Shown here: in pieces, positions 45,212 to 57,625 of the stretch
Layout of the letters: each line of letters starts with the position of its first letter
How positions within the stretch are numbered: the stretch's first letter is position 1
Assembly: GCA_951799425.1 (NCBI GenBank)
Contig: OX637402.1
Span: forward strand, 26,938,492 to 27,002,491
Reading direction: 5' to 3'
Source of the DNA: Ilex aquifolium
Lineage: Eukaryota > Streptophyta > Magnoliopsida > Aquifoliales > Aquifoliaceae
DNA: 64,000 nt
Position numbers and translations under genes: made by a program
The notes under the pieces: model-generated
What the model was told of the DNA's origin: nothing
Seen by the model: the letters and a program-made list of their open reading frames with translations, nothing else
Database searches by the model: none

Positions 45212-46156
45212 GTCGGTGCACTTTTTTTATTTTTTGCATTGTGACAGAGTAAAATCGGTGGAATATCCACTTTCATGAAGGGTTTTGTTGGGAGTGAGAG
45301 AATGAAAGAGGGATGAACTCTTCATTCTTTGAGAGAGAGAATTTTGAAAATTCATAGTTTTGCTCTTAACAAAATGAGATTTAAGTTAAGAGTAATGATA
45401 TTTGAATTTAAAAATATGGTCTGATTTACTGACCTAATGATGTGTCTTTATTGGAACCATTGGATCAACACCAAATTTTTATGTTTGATGGGGTCCACCA
45501 TCAATTCAAATGTTATAGTAAATTAGGTCAATAAATTAAGGCCCAACTTTTTCATGTTCAAAGTCTAATGGGGGTGGGGGATTCAAATATAGGTTGTGCA
45601 AGTAATTCCATGCAGAACCCTTTACTGGACCGCAGTGTCCTCTCTAACAACCCTTTGAGCATTATTATAACAAATTAAAATGTTCATGATAATTTAATCG
45701 ATATTCAGTAGGTGGGAATAGGGAAAAATATTCATTACAATAGTGATATTATATGTTAATATTATTATGTAGTATTATCAACAAATAATGCACAGACAAA
45801 TAAGGAAGTGGATCACACACAAGTTAATAATTATCCATCCATGTAATCAGATAACTACTTACTCTTATTCCATGTAAGCCTATAACTACCCAAATGAAGT
45901 TCACTTTTCTAATTTATGGTTTTATTATTGGTTGACGATATCATGTCACAAATGCTGACATAGTATCACCGTTCTATTAAATATTCTCTCGGAAATAAGA
46001 TACCATGAATTAAGTGGGTGGGTGGGTGAGACTATTACCACCCCATAAATATTTATTTCCACCGCATTAAACTCATTCACCTAAAACTATTAAAATCACC
46101 ACATTCTATATACGCCCCTTTAATGACTAACACCACTCCATTAATATAAAATTAAT
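45212..46156. other. Intergenic DNA left of the Mutator-like element
   Basis: The part 45400-45560 looks like a decayed relative of the MITE at 43285. The remainder shows nothing recognised. Confidence 0.45.
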
Positions 46157-46551
46157 GGGTAAATTACACTCACACCCCCTGACTTTTGGTTGTATTACAC
46201 GGACACCTCCTCATGTTTAAAAAATTACACTGAGATCCCAATAGTTAGATGGAGTTAACAGCCTTGATAAAAAGACTATTTTGCCCCTCCATTTAACACA
46301 AACTCAATCCCAAACCCAAAACCCAATACCTAACGTCTTCGTCGTCTTCTCTGCACTTTGACCATTAACACCTTTTCTCTGATTCTCTCTCTCTATCTCT
46401 CACTCACTATCTCTCTCTTATACCCTCAGTGCGATTTTGGGCTGGTTGTTGCGGTGCGATTTTGGACAAGTAATTTCGACCTGATATATATCACCCAACA
46501 AAGAACCAGCCCAGAAATATATATATTTTCTGTATATACATATGTATATAT

Positions 46552-46585
<34 letters not shown>

Positions 46586-47105
46586 GTATATGTATATATA
46601 AATATATCACCCAAAGCAAAGAACCAGCCCAAAATCGCACTGCAACACCCTCCAGATCTGATGTAACGATTTAAGAAATCAAAAGGATCCGAAACTTAAA
46701 AAATCTGCTTGGATGATTTTTTTTTGGGGGGGGGGGGGGGGTTTGGGGTTCGATTTTACTAGTGGTTGTTGGGTTTGTGTGTGTGGTGTGGTTGAGGAGT
46801 TGGAAATGGAGGTGGAAGAGAAGAATGTGGTGGGGTTGCTGGACTGTGATGGTTGTGTGTGTGTTGTGTCGTTGTGGAGGAGAAAATGAAGATGGTGGTG
46901 GTGGACCGGTGATGGGGTTACTCCGTTACGGGGCACTGGTGGTGCTTTGTGTGTACGAGAGAGAGAGAGAGAGTGGAGGAGGAGGTGGTGGTGGAGGTGA
47001 TTTTCGGAGAAGTTTGGTGGTGGTTTCCGTGGTGTAGAGGCGACGGTGGGTGGTGGTTAACTATGATGGTGTTAATGATGAATTTGGGGCAAATCTGGAT
47101 TGATG

Positions 47106-47169
<64 letters not shown>

Positions 47170-47752
47170 TCTCTGCGTGGTTTCTCTTTGTCTGGTGGTT
47201 TCTCTTTGTCTCTGTTTTGGTGGTAATGGTGGTTAGGTTTAGATAGTGGTGATGGTGGTGGAACTAGTGGTGATGGTGGCAAGAGTAAAAAATTATGTAA
47301 TTAGATAAATAATAAACAAAAATAAATTCAATATGAAATAATTGGATTAGGTAATTATTAAGGTTTTAAAAAAAATGATTACTTCTTAAATTGTACTAAT
47401 AGTACCAAATATTATTTAATATTTTATGATATTAAATAATATCATAGTACCAGATCTGATGTAACGATTTGAGAAATCAAAAGGATCTGAAACTTAAAAA
47501 ATCTGCTTGGATGATTTTTTTTTTTTTGGGGGGGGGGGGGGTTTGGGGTTCAATTTTACTAGTGGTTGTTGGGTTTGTGTGTGTGGTGTGGTTGAGGAGT
47601 TGGAAATGGAGGTGGAAGAGAATAATGTCGTGGGGTTGCTGGACTGTGATGGTTGTGTGTGTGTTGTGTTGTTGTGGAGGAGAAAATGAAGATGGTGGTG
47701 GTGGACCGGTGATGGGGTTACTCCGTTACGGGACAGTGGTGGTGCTTTGTGT

Positions 47753-47815
<63 letters not shown>

Positions 47816-48495
47816 AGGAGGAAGAGGAGGAGGAGGTGGTGGTGGTGGTGGAGGTGATTTTCGGAGAAGTTTGGTGGTGGTTTCCGTGGTGTAGAGGCGG
47901 CGGTGGGTGGTGGTTAACTATGATGGTGTTAATGATGAATTTGGGGCAAATTTGGATTGATGCACTCTCACTCTCACTCTCTCTCTCTCTTTGTTCTCTG
48001 CGTGGTTTCTCTTTGTCTGGTGGTTTCTCTCTGTCTCTGTTTTGGTGATGGTGGCAAGAGTAAAAATTTATGTAATTAGATAACTAATAAACAAAAATAA
48101 ATTCAATATGGAATAATTGGATTAGGTAATTATTAAGGTTTTAAAAAAATGATTACTTGTTAAATTGTACTAATAGTACCAAATATTATTTAATATTTTA
48201 TTTATTAATGTAATTTATTTAGAAATTAAACATATAAGTGTTAAATTTTAATATATATTTCATATATATATTAAAAAAATAATGAGAAGTTGGATAAATT
48301 GGGAGGGTATTTTTGGTAGTTTGAGAATTATGATTGATGACCTCAGCTTTGACTGTTAACAAGTTTAACGTCTGTTAGTTTGAGGGGGGGTGACTGTTAC
48401 AAGTTTTAAATGTCAAAGGAGTTCGGGGTTATTTTTAAAATGTGAGGGGTGTCCGTGTTATAAAACTAAATGTCAGGTGTAAATGTAATTTACCC
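46157..48495. mobile_element. Mutator-like element, complete, with 9-bp target duplication
   Basis: AAAATTAAT stands at 46148-46156 and again at 48496-48504. The inverted ends are GGGTAAATTACACTCACACC and, in reverse complement, GGGTAAATTACATTTACACC, and pairing continues for perhaps 100 bp (acacggacacc on both sides). The interior has GA and CT runs and G-rich tracts but no transposase. A 798-bp segment is tandemly duplicated inside (units from 46654 and 47452); copy 1 of the segmental duplication has a single unit. The small frame that begins MEVEEKNVVGLLDCDG is kept in all units but has no known relatives; gene capture is possible but not shown. Confidence 0.88.
46654..48200. repeat. Internal 798-bp tandem duplication of the Mutator-like element
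   Basis: agatctgatgtaacgattt begins units at 46654 and 47452, and both continue through the G-tract, the GA run and the CT run to aataattggattaggtaatt. The junction at about 47427-47452 contains the palindrome tgatattaaataatatca. Absent from copy 1. Confidence 0.85.
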
Positions 48496-48657
48496 AAAAT
48501 TAATTCATAGCAATGTTATGTGCACTAAATTTATGCACCAAAAGTTATGTTAAATCAGTTGCCGCTGTTAAATTAGTGGTTTCCATCACTGATTCAAATA
48601 CTGCAATTTATTTGATGTAAGTTTTAGTGCACAAAGTTAGTGCATAAAGAATTATCC

Positions 48658-49427
48658 TCCCCTTTTTGCTCTATACCAACCCTAACTCTAACCTTAACTC
48701 TGCATCACCACTGATGATAATGATAATTACAATCAAATGTTTCCTCATACCAATTGCTTAAACGGCGAATCCATCCATAAATTCATTACAACAGAACCTT
48801 GTTGTGTAAGTAATTGAATTTTTCTAAGCACATACCGTGCTCGACTTGTTTTTCCCACCCTTTTGCATGACTTGTTTCTTATTTTCTGGGTAGATTGTTA
48901 AAAGAAAGCACAATAATAACAAGAAAAGAAGAATCTTTATGTAGATGTTCTAGAGTTTCAGGAAAAACAAAAGACAAAGAATGATCAAATGATATGTTTC
49001 ACTATTGTTTTGCTGAGATAAAACAATACGTTCTCTGTTCCTAAACTACTCTCAAGAGAAGAAAGAGATATTGTTTGGGTTAGGATGGAGTGAATTTAAT
49101 AATTAATGAGGTAAGTGAAATGGAAAAAGGGAATTTAATGGGATTTGACTTCGAAATTTAAGGGGCGAAAATTGTCTCACCCAAATTAAGTAGTGCATGA
49201 TTAATTAAAAAGATTAGTCTTCCTGTATTGGTATGATTTATATATATAACAAGTTTTATATAACTTCATAACTTGTCACTTAGTAAAAATTGGACAAAAG
49301 TATAACGAAACCTCCTTGTAACAACCATTAGTGAATTGAATGTACACCTGTCAACGAATTGGGTTGGGTTTGGATTGGATTCTGGTTGATCCATATTCAA
49401 ATTTGAGTTCAAAAGTCCGATCCGATT
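48658..49427. repeat. About 770-bp interspersed repeat, copy c of three
   Basis: Close match to 1528-2297 as part of the segmental duplication. It ends at aaaagtccgatccgatttt next to the laccase exon 5 scrap. Confidence 0.8.
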
Positions 49428-49431
49428 TTCA

Positions 49432-51635
49432 GCCAGTATGTATGTACCTAAAGAACGGATGGGCTGCTATCAGATTCAAGGCGGACAACCCTGGTATATT
49501 GCAATATTCTTCTTATTAGCTGTCTTTATTAATACTGTTATTAGTTTTCGTGCGATGCATCTGCCATTTAATGCTTGTGAATGCATATGTAAAATATTTT
49601 TGGTGTATGTGTTGGTAATGGGTGTGTGAGAGAGAAGTAAGACGAATATGTGCGAGGGAGAAACTTAGGGAAAAGAATTGTGAGAGAGACAAAGAGTTCT
49701 GAGAGTCAATAGGTTTATTTGAAAAGTTAACTCTAAATTAATAAATAGTAATAAACTACAATGTAATTACGAATAAAGGGATAGAACACCAAACCACTCC
49801 TTTTTCTTTATTGATAGCATACAATTATTTGGAAAAATCACAATATATACATCCTTAAATTATGGCTCGATCTCACTTCATTCCTCTATTACCCTAAAAT
49901 ACTTGAACTGTTATCAACTGTCCCAAAACTAGTTGTCCGTTATATTTTGTACAAAAAAAATTCACGTGTTATTGAATTTTAGGGCAAGGTGCAATAAATT
50001 CAAACATTCAAATAACAAAGTAGCATAATTTTTCATCTGATTTGTAACATACTTTTGAAATTGAGGCAATATAAAAGTAGTAATTAAAATTAAATGCATA
50101 AATGTAAGAAATATAATAGTTGATAGACAATGTGTTAGCTCCAAAAAAAAAAAAAATAGGGAGTAACGTGAGACATAACACATAGTTGACAACCAAAGTG
50201 TAATTAAGTCATTGTTATATTTTTTTTTCGGAAAATCAATACAACTATATTAAGAACAAAAGACATGTACAACAAGGCACCATGTACTGGGGACCTAACA
50301 AAAGGAACAAAGTTGTAAGCCTAGCAAACAACTCAAAAAAAGGCACAGCTTGGAGAGAGGATTTTGATCGAAGTATAGGCTTTGAGCCAATACTTCCACC
50401 CAAATACTACATCCAAGCTGCGAGATGTGAACCCTTAAAGAGCAAAGAGCCAGAAGAGCTCAAAAAAAAAAAAAAAAAAAGGGAAACCACGCAAAGCTCA
50501 GATCAAGTAAGCTTTAGGAAGGTTCCATTGTTGCAGCATAATTGCATTCTGTTGAGTTCTCTTGAATTTCAAGGATATGAGCATTTCTCTAATGGTTTGC
50601 TTGAATTGAGAAAGAGAATTTGGGTCCTTGCTCTGATTTTTGAAAATTCTCCCATTCCTCTCAGTCCATAAAGAATAAACAGAAGCCGAGAGACTTAGCT
50701 TTAAATTATAGTTGTCTTCATTGATTTTCCCCTCCACTGATGAGCAGCCCATGAGATTGATTCAACCCATTGTCCCTGCTGCCACTACTGGTTGCTTAGG
50801 AGCATAACATCATTCCAAACCCTGTTAGAGAATCTACATTCAAAAAACAAATGGTTGTGTGTTTCTTCGGCTCTTCTACATAGAACACATTGAGGGTCAA
50901 TATGAGTTGCAAATCTTTGAATTCTATCCTTAGTGCTTAGCTTACATCTAATAGCAAGCCAAAGGATGAAGGCCATTCTTGGGATAGCTTTACCATACCA
51001 AACTAAATTATGCCACTGCACGGTTGGTCCTTCACTCCTAATGTGTTCCCAGGCAGATATAGAAGAAAACATACCCCCCGCAATCATAGTCCACTTGACA
51101 GAGTCCTCTGTATCTTGGTCAGGAAGGTAACTTGGCATTGCATTGATGATTTCTTGCACTTGAGTGGATGTACCAAATGTCCAATTCCATTGGTTGTTCA
51201 AAATAATTCTGCTAACTTTCGCGTCCCTTGGAATTCTGGTTTCAAGCAAAATCCTTGGGTTGCTTCTTCGAAGGAGTGGGCCAAGGGGATGTCAGTTATC
51301 CAGCCACAGGCTTGTTGAGCTACCAATTCCAACACTATGAATAAGACATGGCCTAAGCAGCTCTCTAAGTTTTAGCAAGTTCCTCCAATTCCAAGAGCAT
51401 GCTTGGGTGGCTCATTGTTATATTTCTAGTATGACTGCTACGATTTTGAGCTTGTGGTAATATGGAGTGTGTTTGATTTGTTTTTTTCCTTTTGTTTTCT
51501 GCAGGAGTGTGGTTTATGCACTGCCATTTTGAGCGTCACATAAGTTGGGGGATGGGGATGACATTCATCGTAAGAAATGGCAAGCATCCAGATGCCAAAA
51601 TTTTGGCCCCACCCCCAGACATGCCACCTTGTTGA
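49432..51635 (+). pseudogene. Laccase pseudogene 4 (exon 5 scrap and exon 6)
   Basis: It corresponds to laccase pseudogene 1 of copy 1. Only six bases (gccagt) of the exon 5 start and its last 50 or so bases (to 49493, CCTG|GTATAT) survive. About 360 bp between them, including the HPMHLHG motif, has been deleted, and an extra A (cctaaagaacgg) shifts the frame. Exon 6 (51505-51635) is complete after ttttctgcag and encodes HCHFERH with the PPPPDMPPC end. Intron 5 contains the LINE at 50223-51411. Confidence 0.88.
50223..51411 (-). mobile_element. 5'-truncated LINE with zf-RVT domain (copy 2)
   Basis: Duplicate of the LINE at 4868-6056, with the same TCATTGTTATATTT flanks (50209-50222, 51412-51425). 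The frame at 51249-50785 gives the longest surviving piece (WHNLVWYGKAIPRMAFILWL, CVLCRRAEETHNHLFFEC). Near 51105 it reads through a place that is frameshifted in copy 1. Confidence 0.87.
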
Positions 51636-52080
51636 AGCCTTACAAGATTTCTTTTTAATAGTTATTTTGTACTTATTTTGCAGTACCACCAATTAGATTG
51701 CCTAGATGTTTGAAGTGTGATTATTTTTCCTTAAATTGGAATTGTATCTTAGATTGCGGGTACCTTAAAATAAGTTAAAGTTCACCTTTTTTAGTTAGAA
51801 AGTAAGGTAAAATTTATTCAAGAGTGAAACATTAAGGGTCGTGTACAAAAGATTAGGGAGTGCCTATTTTGCACTCCCTTGGTAAGGAAAACAAAGGAAA
51901 CAGAGGACATTTCCAACAGGTACTACACTCAGGAGAGTACCCAAAGGAATTGTCCTTGAATAAGCTAGGCAAAGCTTAACAAAACCAAGATGATTAGAAG
52001 CTTCATGGGATTCCTTGATGGTCCAGGCAAGAGTTGGAAAGTTACCATTCACTTAGAATGCTTTGATTCCTTGAGGAGAA

Positions 52081-54080
52081 CTTTTTTTTTTAAAACTATG
52101 CAGAGATATCAATATCATTTACGTAGGAAAATGATAATTACAATCAGACGATAAAAAAACCTTAAGCTCGGGTGGGGGTAGCTCACCCAACTCAATGGAA
52201 TTGAGTTTGATGAAGCCTTGGCTACAACCCAATGAGCTGCTCGATTAAGAGCTCTTGGCTTGTGTAAAAAACGTAAATTTAGAACCTTAGAAAAGTGTCT
52301 AGTATCACTAACAAAAGCACTAATCTCCCATGGAGGAATATCTTCGATCGAACTCAGCTTAATAACCTCCAGATTATCACTTACAATGGTTGCCTGATGA
52401 AGCTCCAAGACTGAAGCCAGGAGGAGAACTTGAACTTGAGTGATATTGCCCTATCCTTGATAGTTTGTACAATTTGGCTCAAGAAGAATGTGGGGTTCCT
52501 GGGTTGTTGGCCATAAAGACTTGCATTTCTCTCCCTCGAGATGGAGTAAACAACAACTGTTAGACAAAGCCTTTAGAAAGGGAGAATTACACTTACTCCC
52601 CCTGAAGTTTGTCACTTAATTATTTAGATCCCCTGTTATTTGAAATATTACACACAAATCCCTGAGATGTGTATGCACGTAACACTTAGACTCTTGTCAT
52701 CATTGTCTATTAGTAAATTATACTCAGTCCCTCCAAAAATTTATAGGCGTGTAATACTTAGACCCCTCAAATTTAAAATGTTAAACTTAGACAAAAAAAT
52801 AATCCAATAAAAAATACAATATCAAATATTTTAAATTTTATAACCAAAATTTTTGTTCTATTATGTTATTTATTAAAATAAAATTAAGAATAAAAATCCA
52901 ATTTTTTATTTAAAAAATCATAATTAATATATAATTAAGGTACAATGTAAAAAATCTGGTAGTTGAGGGGGCAAAACAAAAAAATGGTGATAATTCGGGT
53001 GTGTAAGTGTAATTTACACTTCAACTTAATTGATTCTTCCTCCTCGTTGTTGGCATTAGTATTAACCTCAATTGTTAGTTGACTTTCCCCTATCCCAAGG
53101 CTACCAAACCTATTCGAGGAGGACAAAGGCAAAATCTGTTATGCAGGCTTGAGGGATGAAACAGATGGAAAGAAAGTTTCACTATTTGTACTATTCTCTA
53201 ATGAAGAGACATCCTCTTTACTTCCTGCTTTTGTTTCCACTCCAACCTATTTGCTGGAAGTGGGCAATTAAGGTTGTTATGGCCAAACACCTTACAATGC
53301 AAACATGTCTTGGGGCGCCACTGATACTCTACCCGAATCTCAATTTCCTCACTTTCATCAAGCTGATATCCTTGCATCTTCATTTTGAACGATTCAATTG
53401 GTTCCTGGGATGCCTCAATTTCAACACATAACCTCGCAAATGTAATTCTTTGCTTGGATTTAGTAAGAGAATCTGCATATAATGTTCTACCTACTGCATT
53501 AGCAATGTAGCTCAAACCTTCCTCATTCCATTATTCAAGAGGGATGCTGAAGAGTTTAATCTAAACTGGAAGCCTTGTGTGACATGCTAAGATGCCCACT
53601 CTAAACTTCCCAAGTCAGCAACCTTTGGAGGGGGAATGACCACTGGTTTGTTATCGACAGTTTGTGGTTTAATATATTTGAGATTCATGGGTTTTCGGGT
53701 TGAAGCTCCATTCTCCAAGTTTGGCCCGTTACCTATAAATTGGCTCCAAGAGAAAATTAATAGTTGTAATTATTAAATTTAATTTTTAAGTTTACTTTTT
53801 AAGTACATGGAACATTGCTCTTCTCCAAAACCTGTGGGACTTGTGTAATAGAGGTATAAGGAGCCAACAAGGACGATGATGATCCATCATCTTTTTTTGA
53901 CAACTCAGTAGCTTCTTGGGAAGTGGACACTGTTGTTAAGCTCCTTCCCTTTCCTGTGTGAGAAGCACTCGCCCCTAATCGATAGTTGAGTGTTGCATCG
54001 AGTTGGCTAGACGAGCTTACCTTATCATTAATGGAGGATGGCATAGCAAAAGATCTGGTATAATATCATTGCCTTATCAT
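52081..54080 (-). mobile_element. Decayed LINE: ORF1 and RNase H fragments (copy 2)
   Basis: Duplicate of 6884-8650. It has the RNase H fragment 52440-52115, the knuckle-bearing frame 53515-53198 (CLHCKVFGHNNLNC), the N-terminal frame 54044-53799, and the MITE between them. About 130 bp next to the MITE (53020-53170) that copy 1 lost is kept here, and the stretch near 53650-53820 differs from copy 1. Confidence 0.72.
52581..53019. mobile_element. MITE-like element, copy 2
   Basis: Duplicate of 7388-7830. The left end gggagaattacacttact and the right end gtgtaagtgtaatttac are both intact. Confidence 0.55.
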
Positions 54081-55598
54081 TCATATTCCCTGATTCGCAA
54101 TCGTGTAAACAATGTGAATGATCTAAATAGTTTGTTTGTTTAAGATCGTAGTTTATATTTATAATTGAGTTTTTCTGACTTTTACTCTTCAATTCTACGT
54201 TTGGATCTCAAATAAGATGTTTTTTTTGTATATATTGCACTCATCATTGACGTTGATTTTGTTGTTCTTTTTTATTATCCGGTTATGTTTGATGTTTATG
54301 TGTTATAAGTATTCTACCATTAAGGTTCTTTATCTGTAGTTCATCCATGTTACTATTGCTTATAATGCAATTATCATGACTAACAATCTTATGTTGTAAA
54401 GGGATTTATAAAAGCTTATGTTGTAGAGGAAATAAGAGATCATTTTTATTTTATCAACAAGTTCAATTTTTTTTTTTTTTGAAAATGCAAGTTATGGTAA
54501 AGGTGAATCACGTCTATTTGGGAAGCTCGATCTAGTTCTTTCCAGGGAGCAAGTTGATAAGTTGACAATAACGCAAAGAATGACAAAAAGAGAACCTTCT
54601 GCACAATATAAATTTGGCTTAGGATGTTCTTTTCTCCAATTCCAATTAAACTTAAGAAGGTCTCATAAAACCCTATCATGATACAAATCTATGAATGCAA
54701 AGATGAAGCTATCACACAAATTCGGGCTTCCATTTTTGATCTATTTCATAAACAAGATAGTCGAGGAACAATGTTCAGTCGACTGAGTAGGGAGGCGCCT
54801 CCTCGAAAGCTGCCACAAAAACTCTGGTGTTCATACGACTCGAAGAATTGGTTTACCAAAACGAACTAAATTCTCTCAAGTAAGTCAAGAAACAAAGGAG
54901 ATAATGTTCCGAAGTTTGCACAAACAATTGAGGATAGTCATGATAATATTCAAAATTTTCTTGCCAATCAACAGATACCTATGAGAAATAAAAAAAAAAT
55001 AAAAAATGGTGCATAACACAAACATCGAGAAATAAGATATTTATGTGAACCATGTCATCGTTGATCAAATAGAGTAAGAATCAAAATCATAATTTTCATC
55101 TTTAGTGAATGAATTCAAACCAATTTCATCTACACTTGAAAAAAAGGAGCAAACTTGCACGTAAAAGATAATTGACAGAGATGATTTGAGGATTAACCCC
55201 ATCAATGAGAAGTTTGTGTAGCACCTGTATGCCTGAAAGCAACCCACTCCTTGATGCACAAGTTTACACTGCATGAGTTAAAACTGTGTACAATATAATA
55301 ATAAATAAACAAAAAAATTTTGTTTTCTCTTGGTCCGTATGAATTAAAATTGTATATGACATAACACAAAAATCAAAACAAAAAAACAAATTCTTCTTTT
55401 TTTTTTTTGCTCCTCCTGCCCCGCATGAGCTAAAACCATGTATGACACAACAAAAAACCAAAGAAATTGATTTTGCTCTTGACTTGCAAGAGCAAAAACT
55501 GTGTACGATCAAACAAAAAAAAAAAGCTCCTAAGCCATATGATTTTGCTCAATCCATCTCGCCACGAAGGCCGCTGATTGTAGGAATAAGAAGTTCGA
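54081..55598. other. Spacer of copy 2, no gene recognised; contains an unoccupied LINE site
   Basis: Matches 8651-9737 joined directly to 13379-13798. The site that holds the 3.6-kb LINE in copy 1 is empty here at about 55173. The tandem gcatgag(c/t)taaaac units lie from 55272. Confidence 0.65.
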
Positions 55599-56001
55599 TG
55601 TTGTATATTGTTTTCAAATTATTATGGAGATTGGTCATTGAAAGATCCAGCTCCATCAAAGGCTACCCAGTAGCCCACTCTACTCCATCAGTCTGCAGTC
55701 CACACTAGTAGCCACCCTACTGATGGTTAGGAGGCAGACGGTTGAAGCTTTGACAAAGCTTGCCAAAGCCTTAAATGTGTTCCCTCTTCCTTAACTTATT
55801 TGGCCAGAAACTTCCTATAAATAGGAAGCTTAGTGAAGGCCAGAAATATGTTCAAGATCAGTGAGGAAGAGAGAGATTCGGGAGAGAGATCTCAGTGAGA
55901 ATTTTGTATTAATTCTTGTATGTTATTTTCAGAGAGAAATAGAGATATCATCTTTGTTTATGTCTTGTTTGTGGTATATTTCTGGCCCTGGGTAACCAAC
56001 A
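55599..56001 (+). mobile_element. Ty1/copia-type LTR (5' LTR), copy 2
   Basis: Same 403-bp segment as 13799-14201, with TGTTG and CAACA ends and the cctataaataggaagc TATA box. The primer site after it is mutated (tggtattagaacc). Confidence 0.7.
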
Positions 56002-56476
56002 AGTGGTATTAGAACCTTCGTTGGGTCGCTGGAAAAATTTTCAACTCACTGTTTTTGGTTCGTACGGGTTCTAAACGAACTCGAAATCAAATTCTGAGCG
56101 CACCATTGGATTCCCCTCGTCGAAACGAGTCAAACCCCATTGGCCTTGCATCATTCCGACGTCGGACGCTCTCTCACAGTCCTCACCGGAAGTTCGCTGG
56201 AAAGTCCACCGGCCACCGGCGTTGCTGCCGGAAGTTCGCCGGACCGGTGACCGGAGCAAGGTTGAAGACGATGGAATATTCCACTCCGTCAAATAATATT
56301 CTGTTAAGTTACCAAAAACTTTTCGAGTCAATTCTGAGTTCATTTTAGCTCCGTTTTTTGTGAACCAGGACTCTTTCCCAGCTATTTCAATCGTTCCAGA
56401 TGCAACGGTACACTCTGTTTTGCAAAATTTGGCCCCAAAATTTTTGATCGAGACATTTAGAGTCTAAAAACTCAAG

Positions 56477-56776
56477 ATGTCCATGGAGGAATCAACGTCG
56501 GGAGCCATGATCAAACTCACTGCCTCTAATTATACACTTTGGAGACCTCGGATGGAAGATTTCCTAAGCTGTAAAGACTTGTACGATCCCTTAGAGGCAG
56601 AAGGTGTAAATCCAGATCTGACAAAAAAAACGGAGTGGAAAAAACTGAACAGAAAAATCATCAGTCAAATCAGGCAATGGCTTGACCACAGTGTATTCCA
56701 CCATGTTGCACAAGAGACTGATGCACATGTCCTCTGGAAGAAGCTGGAAGACATGTACCAAGCCAAGACTGCCTAA
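56477..56776 (+). pseudogene. Ty1/copia gag N-terminal fragment (copy 2)
   Basis: The frame of 99 codons is open, ending …LWKKLEDMYQAKTA and a stop, at the same place where similarity ends in copy 1. It lacks the internal TAG of copy 1. No other gag or pol sequence follows. Confidence 0.83.
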
Positions 56777-57269
56777 AGTTGATGATTAATTCATCACATT
56801 AATGATCTTGATTGGGCTTCAAATTTAGTCGATTTTGTTTCAAAATGATGTTAGCTTGGTTCCAAGATAGCCCTAGAATCCTCATGAACTTATTGAGCTA
56901 AATTCAAGCCTATGTCATTAAAGTACCAAGATTACAATTATGTTTAAGCTAGCTTAGCTCCTTTAAATCATAAGTCGATCATGACCAAGAGTGATAACAT
57001 ATCCATATATAACATAACGAAAAATAATAAAAGAAATTCCAGTATTATCAATGTCTACGAACAAAATCTATCACAAAAACAATTCTAAACAGAGAACAAA
57101 TGTGAATTTATTGATCGGCAGTGAACTTTGCCTTATATTAAGGGACTTACAATCTGAGATACAATTTCAATTTAAGGGAAAAAACTTCACACTTCAATAA
57201 TAACCAATGCAATCTAATTGGTGGTACTACAACATAAGTGAGAAACTATTAAAGAAATCTCGTAGGGCT

Positions 57270-57400
57270 TCAACAACGTGGCATGTCTGGGGGTGGGGGC
57301 AACATTTTGGCATCTGGATGCTTGCCATTTGTCACGATGAATGTTATCCCCATCCCCCAACTTACGTGGCGCTCGAAATGACAATGCATAAACCACACTC
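57270..57400 (-). pseudogene. Laccase pseudogene 5: exon 6 only
   Basis: The exon is complete after ttctacag, encodes HCHFERH, WGMGM and PPPPDMPRC, and matches exon 6 of laccase gene 2 (15557-15687). It keeps GATGCC where gene 2 also has GATGCC but CATCTA before it, and otherwise differs at few bases. About 65 bp of intron follows, then the 5' end of the LINE at about 57470; no other exons are present. Confidence 0.88.
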
Positions 57401-57519
57401 CTGTAGAAAACAAAAGGAAAAATAAATATCAAACACACTACATATAGTCATACTAAGTAATATAACAATGAAAAAACACCTTTTGGAAAAATTAAAAATT
57501 TTGCTCAAGTTAGTGCACC

Positions 57520-57625
57520 ACGCCTACCCACCGACTGCCCACGCCTACCCACCGACTGCCCACCACTACCCCACCGACTGCCCACCCCCACCCACCGACT
57601 GCCCATTCCCACCCCACCGATTGCC
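57520..57625 (+). repeat. Tandem 21-22-bp units in the LINE 5' leader
   Basis: ccgactgccc or a close variant begins at 57531, 57552, 57574, 57595 and 57617, each preceded by a cc(c)tacccca-type stretch. Further scattered copies occur to 57910. The whole leader (57520-57930) is strongly C-rich on this strand. Confidence 0.8.

Larger units (their letters stand above)
46157..57467. repeat. Segmental duplication, copy 2
   Basis: Second copy of the block at 1-15747. It is shorter because it lacks the CACTA element (2837-4285 in copy 1), the 5S retrocopy (6455-6598) and the 3.6-kb LINE (9738-13378), and has lost most of laccase exon 5. It keeps about 130 bp near 53020-53170 that copy 1 lost, and carries an internal 798-bp tandem duplication in the Mutator-like element. 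The right edge is the 5' end of a LINE at about 57470. Confidence 0.9.
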
